NCBI GenBank assembly: GCA_024234955.1
Contig: JACKNK010000002.1
Location: 682,001 to 746,000 of the forward strand
From: Gammaproteobacteria bacterium
Lineage (GTDB): Bacteria; Pseudomonadota; Gammaproteobacteria; JACKNK01
Direction of reading: 5' to 3'
DNA: 64,000 bases
Both the position numbers and the translations under genes were made by a program. The notes below the pieces were generated by a model, which saw only the letters and a program-made list of their open reading frames with translations, was not told where the DNA came from and made no database searches. The first letter of the stretch is position 1. Each line of letters starts with the position of its first letter. Positions 22,085-31,267 of this stretch are shown here, one piece after another.

Positions 22085-23412
22085 CGACGCCGGAGGAAGT
22101 GGACCTCGGCGATCCTGTGGCGGCGGTCGTTGAGACGGGCCCGGATGCCTACGACGAAACCCCCTACCGGGCGTTTCGCTTTCCTGAGACTCACCCGACG
22201 CGCCTCGCGGCGCTGGCCCGTCTGCACGGCCTGGCGGCGCCGGACCCGAACTGCGCTCGCGTGCTGGAGTTCGGTTGCGCCGGCGGCAGCAATCTCGCGG
22301 CGATGGCCCGCACCCTGCCGACGGCCGAGTTTCACGGCATCGACCTGAGCGCCACGCAGATCGAGCAGGGGCGGCGCCAAGCCATCGCCGCCGGGCTGGG
22401 CAACCTTCGTCTCGACGTCGCCGACATCCTCGATGTCGATTTCGGCGATGCGCGTTACGACTACATGATCGCGCACGGTGTGTTTTCCTGGGTCCCGGAT
22501 CCGGTACGCGAACGTCTGTTCGAGCTGATTCGTCGCCACCTGGCTCCCACCGGCATCGCCTACGTCAGTTACAACACCTTGCCCGGCTGGTCGGTCAACG
22601 AGGCGGTTGCGGAGATGATGCGCCTGGAGGCTGGAGAGCTTGCTGACACCGAAGGGCGCCTGCACGCCGCGCGCGCAACGCTGGAGACTTTTCGCGCCTT
22701 GTTCGACGGCGCGCACGGCCCGCACACTGAGCTGGTGCGGTATGAACTCGACCACATCGGCGGTAAGGACGCGGTGGTGTTCCTGCACGATGAACTCGAA
22801 GCCACCAGCGATCCCTGTTATTTCCTGCAATTCGTCGAGTGGGCTGCGGAACACGATTTGCGCCAGGTCACCGATGCCGCGCTGCCGACCTTGTGGCCGA
22901 ATGCGCTGCCGCAGCAGGCGCGCCAGGCCCTGGCGCGGCGCGGTCTCTCCTGGCTCAAGGCGCAGCAATACCTGGACTATCTGCAATGGCGCCGCTTTCG
23001 GCGTTCAGTGTTGTGTCACGCCGAAGTGGCGCTTGACGAACTTCCCAACCCCACCCGTCTCGATGGTCTGTACGTCCAGACCCGATTGCGTCCGAGCGGG
23101 CCGATTTCCGTCGCGCCGGGTATGCCGATCAAATATCGCGTCGATGGGCTGGGAGCGGCGGGCTCCGGTGATGTCATGCAGGTGACGGACCCGCTCATTC
23201 AGGCGTTCATGCACCGACTTTGGGCGACGCCGCATCACTTCCAGGCGTTCCGCGAGACGCTCGATGCGACCATGAAGGATGCCGGGAACGCCGCCTCTGC
23301 GCCCGGCCGGGAGGCCGTGCTGCGGGATTGGGTGATGACCAACCTGGCACGAGGCTGGATGGACATCGCGGCGACGCCACGGGAAGTCAGCGGTACGCGC
23401 CTCGCGCCGTGA
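22081..23412 (+). CDS. SAM-dependent methyltransferase with regulatory domain
   Basis: A 443-aa protein. Residues ~30-190 are a class I methyltransferase with the SAM loop VLEFGCAGGSNLAAMA, acidic residue HGIDLSATQIEQG, and motif IV region YDYMIAHGVFSWVPDP. The remainder matches the methyltransferase regulatory-domain architecture (KDAVVFLHDELEATSDPCYFLQFVEWA). It starts at GTG inside the stop of the PEP-CTERM gene, so the two are likely co-translated. The substrate is unknown; the coupling hints that it could act on the exported protein or on polysaccharide precursors (inference). Confidence 0.82.
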   Translation: MTTPEEVDLGDPVAAVVETGPDAYDETPYRAFRFPETHPTRLAALARLHGLAAPDPNCARVLEFGCAGGSNLAAMARTLPTAEFHGIDLSATQIEQGRRQAIAAGLGNLRLDVADILDVDFGDARYDYMIAHGVFSWVPDPVRERLFELIRRHLAPTGIAYVSYNTLPGWSVNEAVAEMMRLEAGELADTEGRLHAARATLETFRALFDGAHGPHTELVRYELDHIGGKDAVVFLHDELEATSDPCYFLQFVEWAAEHDLRQVTDAALPTLWPNALPQQARQALARRGLSWLKAQQYLDYLQWRRFRRSVLCHAEVALDELPNPTRLDGLYVQTRLRPSGPISVAPGMPIKYRVDGLGAAGSGDVMQVTDPLIQAFMHRLWATPHHFQAFRETLDATMKDAGNAASAPGREAVLRDWVMTNLARGWMDIAATPREVSGTRLAP

Positions 23413-23469
23413 CGATCGGATTGGCAACGGCAAGCGTCACCGGGTCCCGATCTGGCAACCCCCCGGGGA

Positions 23470-26400
23470 TTACTCCGCACCCCCTTGCCAGAGCCGTTGG
23501 GTTAGTCCACGGACGTCGTTGAGGGTGTCGAGCAGGCGCTGATCGGAAACCGGTTTGACCAGATAGCGGAAAACTCCGCCGTGATTTATGGCGCGCTGGA
23601 TGAGGTCCGGATCGTGCGAGACGGAGATCATGATGCGTACGGTTTCCGGATGCCGGGCGCGGCAGTTTTCGAGCAACTTGAGGCCATCCATGCCCGGGAG
23701 TCCGTAATCGACCAGCAACAGATCGATGGGTTCCTCGGACATCAAGCTGCGGGCTTCCTCGGCGGTGGCGACCGCCTTGACGGTCCAATGCGCGGCTTCA
23801 AGCTGACTGCTGAGCAGGTGGCGCTGATCGGGATCGTCTTCGACGAGCAGGGCCTTGGGGTTGGTCAATGATGCGATCAGCGCGGACAGCCGGTCCTCGT
23901 GGTGATCGGTGAGGATCTGCGCAATCTGGTCGGCGGGCATCGGGCGACCGGTCAGATAACCCTGTATGGCATCGCAGCCCAGGCGCATCAATTGCTGTGC
24001 CTGCAGTTCCGTTTCGACCCCCTCGGCGACGACTTTGCGCTTCATGGTGCGCGCCATGGAAAGCGTCGCCCGCACGACCGACTGACTGGCGACCGAGTGT
24101 TCCAGGTCCTCGATGAAGGCCCGGTCGATCTTGATGGTGTCGAACGGCAGCTTTTGCAGGTAGGCAAGGCTCGAATAGCCGGTGCCGAAATCGTCGAGTG
24201 CGATGGTGACGCCCAGGCGGTGTGCCTGATCCAGCTGGCTGGTGGCGAGAACGGGGTCGCTGAGGAGGACGTTCTCGAGGACTTCGATTTCCAATAACGC
24301 CGGGTCGAGGCCGGTTTCCTCGAGCGCGGTGCTGATCTCCTGGGGAAGGATGCCGTTCAAGATCATCGCCCCGGAGATGTTGACGCTGACCGGCATGTTG
24401 CCGAGTCCGGCGCGCTGCCAGTCGCGCACGGTCTGAGCGGCGGTCCGGAGCACCCAGCGGCCCACTGGCAGAACCAGATCGCTGGTCTCGATGATCGGCA
24501 TGAACTCGCTCGGCAGAACCCGGCTGCCGTCGTTCTGACGCCAGCGGATCAGGGCTTCCACGCCAACGATTATGCCGCTGTTCAGGCTGACCCTGGGTTG
24601 GAAGTGGAGTTCGAATTCGTTGTTCGCCAAAGCGTCGCGCAGCGACTGTTCGAGCTGGATCCGGCGGGTGGCGGCTTCCGTCATCGCCGGGTGATAGAAC
24701 GCCAGAGCGCCGGGGCCGATGTCACGTGCGGTATGCAGCGCGGACTCGGCAAAACGAAGCAGGATATCGCCTTCGTCGGTATCGCTCGGATACATGGCGA
24801 TGCCGACATTGGACGGGATGCTTAAACGCCCGATTTCGGCGGTATCGATGCCTTTGCGGAGCGCATTCTGCAGGTCCAGCGCCAGACGGGAAGCGGAATC
24901 TGCGTGCGGCGCGCGGGAAATCTGTTCGGTAAGCGCGAAGGTGTCGGCGCCGAATCGGCTCAGCGTGGCGTCTTCCGGGACGATGCTGCGTAAGCGCCTG
25001 GCGATGTTTGCCAGCAACCGATCGGCGGCGTCGTGGCCGAGCGAACTGATCATTCGGTCGAAGCCGTCAACGCGCAACAGGATTGCGGCAACGGCGTTAT
25101 TGGACGCCTTCGCCGTGTCCAGCGTCTGGGCGAGCCGCGCTCGCAGCAACACCGGGTTGGGAAGCTGCGTCAGCCCGTCGAAGTGGCTGAGTTGCTCTAT
25201 GCGTTCCTCAAAGTGACGGGACGCGCTGATGTCGCTGAACACGCCGATGTAATTGCGCACGGTGCCGTTTTCGTTTCGCAGGGTGCTGATACTCAGCCAT
25301 TCCGGGTAGGTCTCGCCATTCTTGCGGCGGTTCTGGATCTCACCCTGCCAGCGGCCGGATTCGTTGAGCTGACGCCACATGAGTTCATAGAAACCCGGGT
25401 CACGTTGGCTGGACTGCAGGAAATTGGGGCGGCGCCCCCGTACTTCGTCGTCGCTGTAACCGGTGATCTTGGTGAATGCCGGGTTCACGCTGAGAATGCG
25501 CGTTTCGGCATCGGTGACCATGATGCCTTCCGAGGTGTTCTCGAATACCACGCTGGCGCGGCTTTCCAGCTCCTCGGCGCGCCGTTTGTCGCTGAGATCG
25601 AACCAGGTAGTGAACAGGGCGCGCCGACCGTTCTGGGTAATGTGCGACAAGGTGACCTCGATCGGGACGAGGTGACCGTCAAGGTGCAGATGTTCCCACT
25701 CGAAGCGCACATAACCTTTGCGGAAGGCGTCGGCGATCAATTTCGATCCCTTGCTGAACGAATCCTCGCCATCCGGCTGTCGAGGTGGGGACAGGGCCTG
25801 CGGGTGTGCACTGAGGATGGCGTCCGGTCCCGGATAGCCGAGCATGTCGCAAGCGGTCTGATTGGCACTGCTGATGGTGCCGTCCTCGCCCAGGATCAGC
25901 ATGCCCTGATGGGCGGATTCGAAGATGGATCGATAGCGCATCTCGCTCTCACGCAATGCGATTTCGCCGAGTTGTCGCTCGGTGATGTCGGCCACGGTTC
26001 CGATGGCGCGGCCAGGTTCGTTCTGCGAGTCGTAGAGGATACGGGCGCGTTCCTCGACGTAGCGGATGCTCTGGTCCGGGCGAACCAGGCGATGGATGAT
26101 CCGATACGGGGTATGGTCGGTCAGCGCGCCCTGGAACGCCTTGGAGACGGACTCTCGATCATCGGGATGCACCGCCGCCAGGAAGCCGTCCAGACTCGGC
26201 TGGAATTGCGCGGGGTCGGTGCCGAAGATGCGGTGAATTTCTTCTGACCATTCAAGGCGTTGCTTGGGAATGTCCAGGGTCCAGCTGCCCATGTGCGCGA
26301 GTTCCTGGGCCTCACGCAGGCGTTCCTCGCTCCGTGTCAGGCGGCGTAGGGACTCTGTTTTTGTCGTGATGTCCTGAACGATGCCATCGATGCGGACGGG

Positions 26401-28761
26401 CTGCCCGTGCTGATCTTCGACGCGCTCGTACCGGGTGAAAAGGTGGCGTTTCCGGCCATCTTGCCGGCGAATCCGGAATTCCAGCGCCACGCTGGGTTGT
26501 TGGCCCTCACGGATACTGTCCAGGGCGGTCCTTACCCGTTCGCGGTCGACATCCTCGACCCGCGACAGCAGGGCGGGGATGCCCGGCGACACGCGGTCCG
26601 GGTCCAGGTCGAAAATCCGATAGAAGGTCGCCGACCAATGGCCTTCCCCGGTGCGGATGTTTTCGTAGCTGCTGCCGATGTCAGCGAGTTCCTGGGCGCG
26701 CTGCAAGTCTTGGGCTAGACGGTGTTGGACGGTAATGTCACGGCTGATGCCCAGCACGCCGAGCGGGTCTTTCTCGTTGCGCGCAAAGGGCATCTTCAGG
26801 GTGTCGAGCAGATAACGGCTGCCATCCGGGTAATCGACCCATTCCTCGTTGCGCCGGGGCTGGCCGCTGGTGAGCATCTTGCGGTCCATGTCACGGAAGA
26901 ACGCGGCAATCTCGGGGGCGAAGAACTCGGCATCGCTGTGATCGATGATCTGCGATCGGGGACGACCCACGAAGCGGGTGAAGGCATCATTGCATTCCAG
27001 ATATTGTCCGTGTTCGTCCTTGAAGAAGATCAGGTCAGGAATGGCGTCGAGCAGCGTCCGTAACTCCGCCTGGCGGATGGAGCGTTCGCTGATGTCGACC
27101 AGATAGCCGAGGCGGGAGGTAACCCGGTCGTTGGCGTCTCGAAGCACACGGGTGAAGTCCGATACGGTCCGCCACTTTCCGTCGGCACTGCGAAGGCGGT
27201 ATTCGTGCTCAAACACCTCGTGCCGCGCTTCGGTATGGTGTCTGACCTCATCCTGAAGTCTGCCGATATCGCGTGGGTGGACGAACTCGGCGAAACCGCG
27301 CTTGCCGTCGATGAACTCGCTGGGCGACACCCCGAGGATGCGTTCGACATTGGGCGAGCAGTAGCTGACCGGCCAGTGCTCTTCCGGCAGCCAGCGGAAC
27401 ACCATGACCGGCCCGGCGGTGAACAGGTCGCGCTCCTCGGCGAGTTGCCCCAAGGTGTCCGAGAGTCGGATGGCGTCCGCCTTGCGCGCGCTGATGTCGT
27501 CGATGACCCAGATCACGCCGAGACTGAGATCGGCTGGCGTGGTCGGGTCGATGGCCTTGCCGGAGAGCATGCACCAGACCGCCGATCCGTCTTTCCGGCG
27601 CAGCTCGTATTCGACATGCATCTGAACCTGCTGGCGCAAAGGTTCGTAATGCGTTCGGCCAAATTCGACGAAGCGCTCAGGGCTCAGGTGCAGCTTCTGC
27701 ATGCTGATGCCGATCATTTCCTCCGGTGAGGCGTAACCCAGAATATCTGCCAGTCGCTGATTGCCTCGGGCAAATATCCGGTAGCCGGTCAGAAACATGA
27801 TGCCGACACTGGCGTTATCGAAAATGGCCCGCAGTTCGGCTTCCCGGTGTTGCAACGATTGGTTGGCCTGATACGCGTCGGTGATGTCGCGGCTTATCCC
27901 GCGATAGCCGCGCAGCGATCCGTCTGCATCGAGGATCGGTGAGCCGCTGATCGAGAACATGCGTTCATGACCGTCGCGGTGGCGATGGCGATATTCGCGA
28001 TTGCAGAACGTCGCGGTGGAGGGACCGGTTTCGCGGAAATCCCGCATCCAGCGGTCGCTTTCCTCCTTGGACATGAGATCGGCTGGGGTTATACCCAATA
28101 CCCAGTCCGGGTCGTAACCGAGCACATCCTGAATTCGCCGGGATACGAAGGTGAACCGGCCCTCGTCATCCACTTCCCAAACCCAGTCTTCCATGTTGTT
28201 GATCAGGTCCTGGAGGCGCTGCGCGTATTGGGTCTGGCCGTTGTTCGGCTGGATGCCGCCGGCTTCGGAGAATGGCGCGGCCCGTGGCGGAGCCGTCGCT
28301 TCCGCGACGGCGGACGACCGCTCGTCGTGCGATTGATGCTCCGTTTCGCGGGGCAGGAGATGATCGCTCAGCCCTGCGAGGATGTCCTGTTCCGCAACCA
28401 CACCCCGAAGATTCCCCGACTCGTCCACCACGATGGCATGTCGAACCTGTTGTTCCGCCATGAAGGCGCAGGCCGCGTGCAGGGAAATGTTGAGCTTGAG
28501 GCGCAGCGGCGTACTGGTGTGGATCTCGCCGACCGTCCGGTCCAGATTCGCTTCCGGTTCGTTCAGTGCCGTCAGCAGCTCGTGTGCGGTGAGCAGCGCA
28601 ACCGGCTTGTCGCCCTCATGACCATCCGTGTAGATGACAGCGGCGCGGGTGTCGGCATCGCGCAGGGAATTCAGGAGCGTGCGGAGCGAGGTCGAGGTGG
28701 TGGCCGTTACCGCAGGCGCAAAGGGGATGTCGGTCAGCTTCAGTGAGTCGATGGGCGACAT
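23470..28761 (-). CDS. CBS-PAS(8)-GGDEF-EAL-REC multidomain c-di-GMP signalling protein
   Basis: A 1763-aa protein, apparently cytoplasmic. A CBS pair (residues ~25-135) is followed by about eight PAS/PAC units (to ~1250). The GGDEF domain has a degenerate signature (RFGADTF), so it is probably not a cyclase. The EAL domain keeps the catalytic set (VEALIRW, VNISG, EVLEN, DDFGTGYSS, IKIDRAF, AEGVET). A C-terminal receiver carries LLVDYG and its phospho-acceptor Asp. It therefore probably hydrolyses c-di-GMP under control of redox, light or ligand cues and a partner kinase. A C-terminal REC after EAL is unusual. It converges with the methyltransferase gene (57 bp gap). Confidence 0.9.
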   Translation of the reverse strand: MSPIDSLKLTDIPFAPAVTATTSTSLRTLLNSLRDADTRAAVIYTDGHEGDKPVALLTAHELLTALNEPEANLDRTVGEIHTSTPLRLKLNISLHAACAFMAEQQVRHAIVVDESGNLRGVVAEQDILAGLSDHLLPRETEHQSHDERSSAVAEATAPPRAAPFSEAGGIQPNNGQTQYAQRLQDLINNMEDWVWEVDDEGRFTFVSRRIQDVLGYDPDWVLGITPADLMSKEESDRWMRDFRETGPSTATFCNREYRHRHRDGHERMFSISGSPILDADGSLRGYRGISRDITDAYQANQSLQHREAELRAIFDNASVGIMFLTGYRIFARGNQRLADILGYASPEEMIGISMQKLHLSPERFVEFGRTHYEPLRQQVQMHVEYELRRKDGSAVWCMLSGKAIDPTTPADLSLGVIWVIDDISARKADAIRLSDTLGQLAEERDLFTAGPVMVFRWLPEEHWPVSYCSPNVERILGVSPSEFIDGKRGFAEFVHPRDIGRLQDEVRHHTEARHEVFEHEYRLRSADGKWRTVSDFTRVLRDANDRVTSRLGYLVDISERSIRQAELRTLLDAIPDLIFFKDEHGQYLECNDAFTRFVGRPRSQIIDHSDAEFFAPEIAAFFRDMDRKMLTSGQPRRNEEWVDYPDGSRYLLDTLKMPFARNEKDPLGVLGISRDITVQHRLAQDLQRAQELADIGSSYENIRTGEGHWSATFYRIFDLDPDRVSPGIPALLSRVEDVDRERVRTALDSIREGQQPSVALEFRIRRQDGRKRHLFTRYERVEDQHGQPVRIDGIVQDITTKTESLRRLTRSEERLREAQELAHMGSWTLDIPKQRLEWSEEIHRIFGTDPAQFQPSLDGFLAAVHPDDRESVSKAFQGALTDHTPYRIIHRLVRPDQSIRYVEERARILYDSQNEPGRAIGTVADITERQLGEIALRESEMRYRSIFESAHQGMLILGEDGTISSANQTACDMLGYPGPDAILSAHPQALSPPRQPDGEDSFSKGSKLIADAFRKGYVRFEWEHLHLDGHLVPIEVTLSHITQNGRRALFTTWFDLSDKRRAEELESRASVVFENTSEGIMVTDAETRILSVNPAFTKITGYSDDEVRGRRPNFLQSSQRDPGFYELMWRQLNESGRWQGEIQNRRKNGETYPEWLSISTLRNENGTVRNYIGVFSDISASRHFEERIEQLSHFDGLTQLPNPVLLRARLAQTLDTAKASNNAVAAILLRVDGFDRMISSLGHDAADRLLANIARRLRSIVPEDATLSRFGADTFALTEQISRAPHADSASRLALDLQNALRKGIDTAEIGRLSIPSNVGIAMYPSDTDEGDILLRFAESALHTARDIGPGALAFYHPAMTEAATRRIQLEQSLRDALANNEFELHFQPRVSLNSGIIVGVEALIRWRQNDGSRVLPSEFMPIIETSDLVLPVGRWVLRTAAQTVRDWQRAGLGNMPVSVNISGAMILNGILPQEISTALEETGLDPALLEIEVLENVLLSDPVLATSQLDQAHRLGVTIALDDFGTGYSSLAYLQKLPFDTIKIDRAFIEDLEHSVASQSVVRATLSMARTMKRKVVAEGVETELQAQQLMRLGCDAIQGYLTGRPMPADQIAQILTDHHEDRLSALIASLTNPKALLVEDDPDQRHLLSSQLEAAHWTVKAVATAEEARSLMSEEPIDLLLVDYGLPGMDGLKLLENCRARHPETVRIMISVSHDPDLIQRAINHGGVFRYLVKPVSDQRLLDTLNDVRGLTQRLWQGGAE

Positions 28762-29002
28762 GATGGCGAGTCAAAGGTCGAGATCGTGAGCGGCCTGAAA
28801 TATCGGGGAACCAGTCTTTCCCTCAGTGTGCGGCGATTGACCGTGTTTTCAAGTCGTGTCCGGCGTTGTCGATCAAGTGCCAAAATCGGCCCGTACCGGT
28901 GACGGTGGATTGAGCCGCCCGGTTGGGCTCGCCGGTCATCGGCTGGTCACGGCTGCGCAGGCATGCTGTGCCACCACTCTCCCTGCCAGAGGTTTTTTTC
29001 TT

Positions 29003-31024
29003 ATGAGCACGTCCTCTCATCGTCCGGATCGCGATTCGATGTCCAGTCGCAGCGAGTATTTCGAAGCCCTGGAGGATGTTGCGTTGAATCCATCGTTGGA
29101 ACCAACCTTGGGCGATGTCATCCAGCGTCGCTTCCGCCGTCGCGATGTGTTGAAAGGGGCCTTGGGTGCGGTCGCGCTCGGCGCTTTGGCTGGCACCTCA
29201 CTGCGGGCATTTGCCGATCCGCTCGAGTCCGGGGAGAAGCGTTCGGAAAGCCGTTTTGGATTCACCGAAATCTCGCATGGCGTCGATGAGACGCACCATG
29301 TCGCGCCCGGTTACCGTGCCGATGTCTTGATCCGCTGGGGCGATCCGGTGACGGCCGATGCCCCGGAGTTCGACCCGTACCGGCAATCTGCCGCGAGCCA
29401 GTTGAAACAGTTCGGCTACAACAACGATTTCGTCGGGTATGTGCCGCTGCCGTTTGGGTCAGCCAACGCCGATCACGGCCTGTTGTGCATCAACCACGAG
29501 TACACCGACGAAGAAGTGATGTTTCCCGGCTTCGGTCGTCACGTCGATGGCTTCGACACGGCGACGCGCGCCTTGACCGACATCGAAATGGCCTGCAACG
29601 GCGGATCGATCATCGAGATTCGCAAGACGGACGGTCGCTGGGGTGTGGTCGCCAACAGTCGTTACGCACGTCGTATCACGGCGCTGGATACCGAGATGGC
29701 TTTGTCCGGTCCGGCGGCCGGGCATCCTCGTTTGCAGACTCACGCAGACCCCAGTGGTCGCCGGGTCATCGGCACGTTCAACAACTGCGCCGGCGGGATC
29801 ACCCCCTGGGGCACGTATCTGATGGCCGAGGAGAACTTCAACAATTACTTCCTCGGTGAACTGAGCGAGCCGGCGGAGGCGGAGAATTACGCGCGTCTCG
29901 GTTTGCCCGGTCACGGCTTCCCGTGGGGGAAATTCCACAAACGTTTCGATGTCGGCGAGGAGCCGAATGAACCCAATCGCTTTGGTTGGGTGGTGGAAGT
30001 GGACCCCTTCGATCCGGTTTCGATCCCGGTGAAGCGCACCGCGCTGGGCCGATTCAAGCATGAGGGCGCGGAAGGCATCCTCAATGGCGATGGCCGCTAC
30101 GTGATTTATTGCGGTGACGATCAGCGCTTCGAGTTCCTCTACCGGTTCGTCAGCGACGCGCAGGTGAACAAGCGGGATCGAGGGGCGAATCGCGATCTGC
30201 TCGATCATGGCACCTTGTCGGTCGCTCGCCTCGCCGACGACGGCACGCTGGCCTGGTTGCCATTGGTGCACGGTCAAGGGCCTTTGACGGCGGAAAACGG
30301 CTTTGCGTCTCAGGCCGATGTGCTGATCGAGACCCGGCGTGCGGCAACGCTGCTCGGCGCGACGCCGATGGATCGGCCCGAGGACGTGGAGCCAAATCCG
30401 GTCAATGGCCGCGTTTACGTGATGCTGACCAACAACAGCAAGCGGGATACGGATCAGGTCGATGGTGCAAACCCGCGCGCCAGAAACATCTGGGGACACA
30501 TCCTGGAACTGATTCCGGAGAAGGGGGATCACGCGGCGGCGACTGCGCGCTGGGAAGTCTTGCTGCGCGGCGGCAATCCCAAGGACCCCGGCACCCATGC
30601 GTTATGGAATCCGGCCACCAGCGAGCAAGGCTGGTTTGCCTGCCCGGACAATTGCGCGGTGGACCCGCAAGGCCGGCTGTGGGTGAGTACCGATCAGGGC
30701 AGGGCCTGGAAAGCAGCCTCCGGTACGGCGGATGGCGTCTGGGCGGTGGAAACGGAAGGTGCGAAGCGGGGCACTGGGCGCATGTTTTTCCGGGTCCCGG
30801 TGGGTGCGGAGATGTGCGGACCGCGCTTCACGCCCGATGGCAGGACCCTGTTCGTTGCGGTGCAGCATCCGGCTACCGACGGCACCCTGGATTACCCCGG
30901 CTTCGAGCGCCGTTCGACGTTCGAAGACCCGGCGACGCGCTGGCCGGACTTCGACCCGAACATGCCGCCGCGACCGTCCGTTGTGGTGATCACCAAGGAC
31001 GACGGTGGGCCGATTGGCGGTTGA
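29003..31024 (+). CDS. PhoX-like Tat-exported phosphatase (DUF839)
   Basis: A 673-aa protein with a twin-arginine signal (RRRDVLKG at residues ~45-52, then a hydrophobic stretch ending at ~71), so it folds in the cytoplasm before export. The body matches the PhoX/DUF839 beta-propeller family: FNNCAGGITPWGTYLMAEEN, GFPWGKFHKRFD, FKHEGAEG and YVMLTNNSKR. PhoX enzymes are iron/calcium-dependent alkaline phosphatases. The ATG at 29003 follows an AGAGG SD with a longish 12-nt spacer; upstream in-frame starts give poor leaders. Divergent from the giant c-di-GMP protein. Confidence 0.88.
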   Translation: MSTSSHRPDRDSMSSRSEYFEALEDVALNPSLEPTLGDVIQRRFRRRDVLKGALGAVALGALAGTSLRAFADPLESGEKRSESRFGFTEISHGVDETHHVAPGYRADVLIRWGDPVTADAPEFDPYRQSAASQLKQFGYNNDFVGYVPLPFGSANADHGLLCINHEYTDEEVMFPGFGRHVDGFDTATRALTDIEMACNGGSIIEIRKTDGRWGVVANSRYARRITALDTEMALSGPAAGHPRLQTHADPSGRRVIGTFNNCAGGITPWGTYLMAEENFNNYFLGELSEPAEAENYARLGLPGHGFPWGKFHKRFDVGEEPNEPNRFGWVVEVDPFDPVSIPVKRTALGRFKHEGAEGILNGDGRYVIYCGDDQRFEFLYRFVSDAQVNKRDRGANRDLLDHGTLSVARLADDGTLAWLPLVHGQGPLTAENGFASQADVLIETRRAATLLGATPMDRPEDVEPNPVNGRVYVMLTNNSKRDTDQVDGANPRARNIWGHILELIPEKGDHAAATARWEVLLRGGNPKDPGTHALWNPATSEQGWFACPDNCAVDPQGRLWVSTDQGRAWKAASGTADGVWAVETEGAKRGTGRMFFRVPVGAEMCGPRFTPDGRTLFVAVQHPATDGTLDYPGFERRSTFEDPATRWPDFDPNMPPRPSVVVITKDDGGPIGG

Positions 31025-31208
31025 CGAATGGTGGGGGCGATATGCCCCGGCGTCGCGAAACCGTCATGTCGAGCAGCGATGATCGGTGCTGTGAACGCGA
31101 TGCGCGTGGGTCAGGGAGGACCGGGAAGGAGCCAGTGGCACGGCAGCCGGCAATCCGCATAGGGATCAAAGCGAAAAAGGCCGCATCGCGTTTGAAGTCG
31201 CTTGAAAC

Positions 31209-31260
31209 CCTGCCCGGCTGCCCTGGCCACCCCTCGGGCTGGCTGCCGGGCAGGTTCTTT
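31209..31260. terminator. Hairpin terminator between phoX-like gene and the ferredoxin-fusion gene
   Basis: The stem CCTGCCCGGC (31209-31218) pairs with GCCGGGCAGG (31245-31254), followed by TTCTTTT. It lies between two converging genes and could serve both. Confidence 0.65.
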
Positions 31261-31267
31261 TGGGTGC

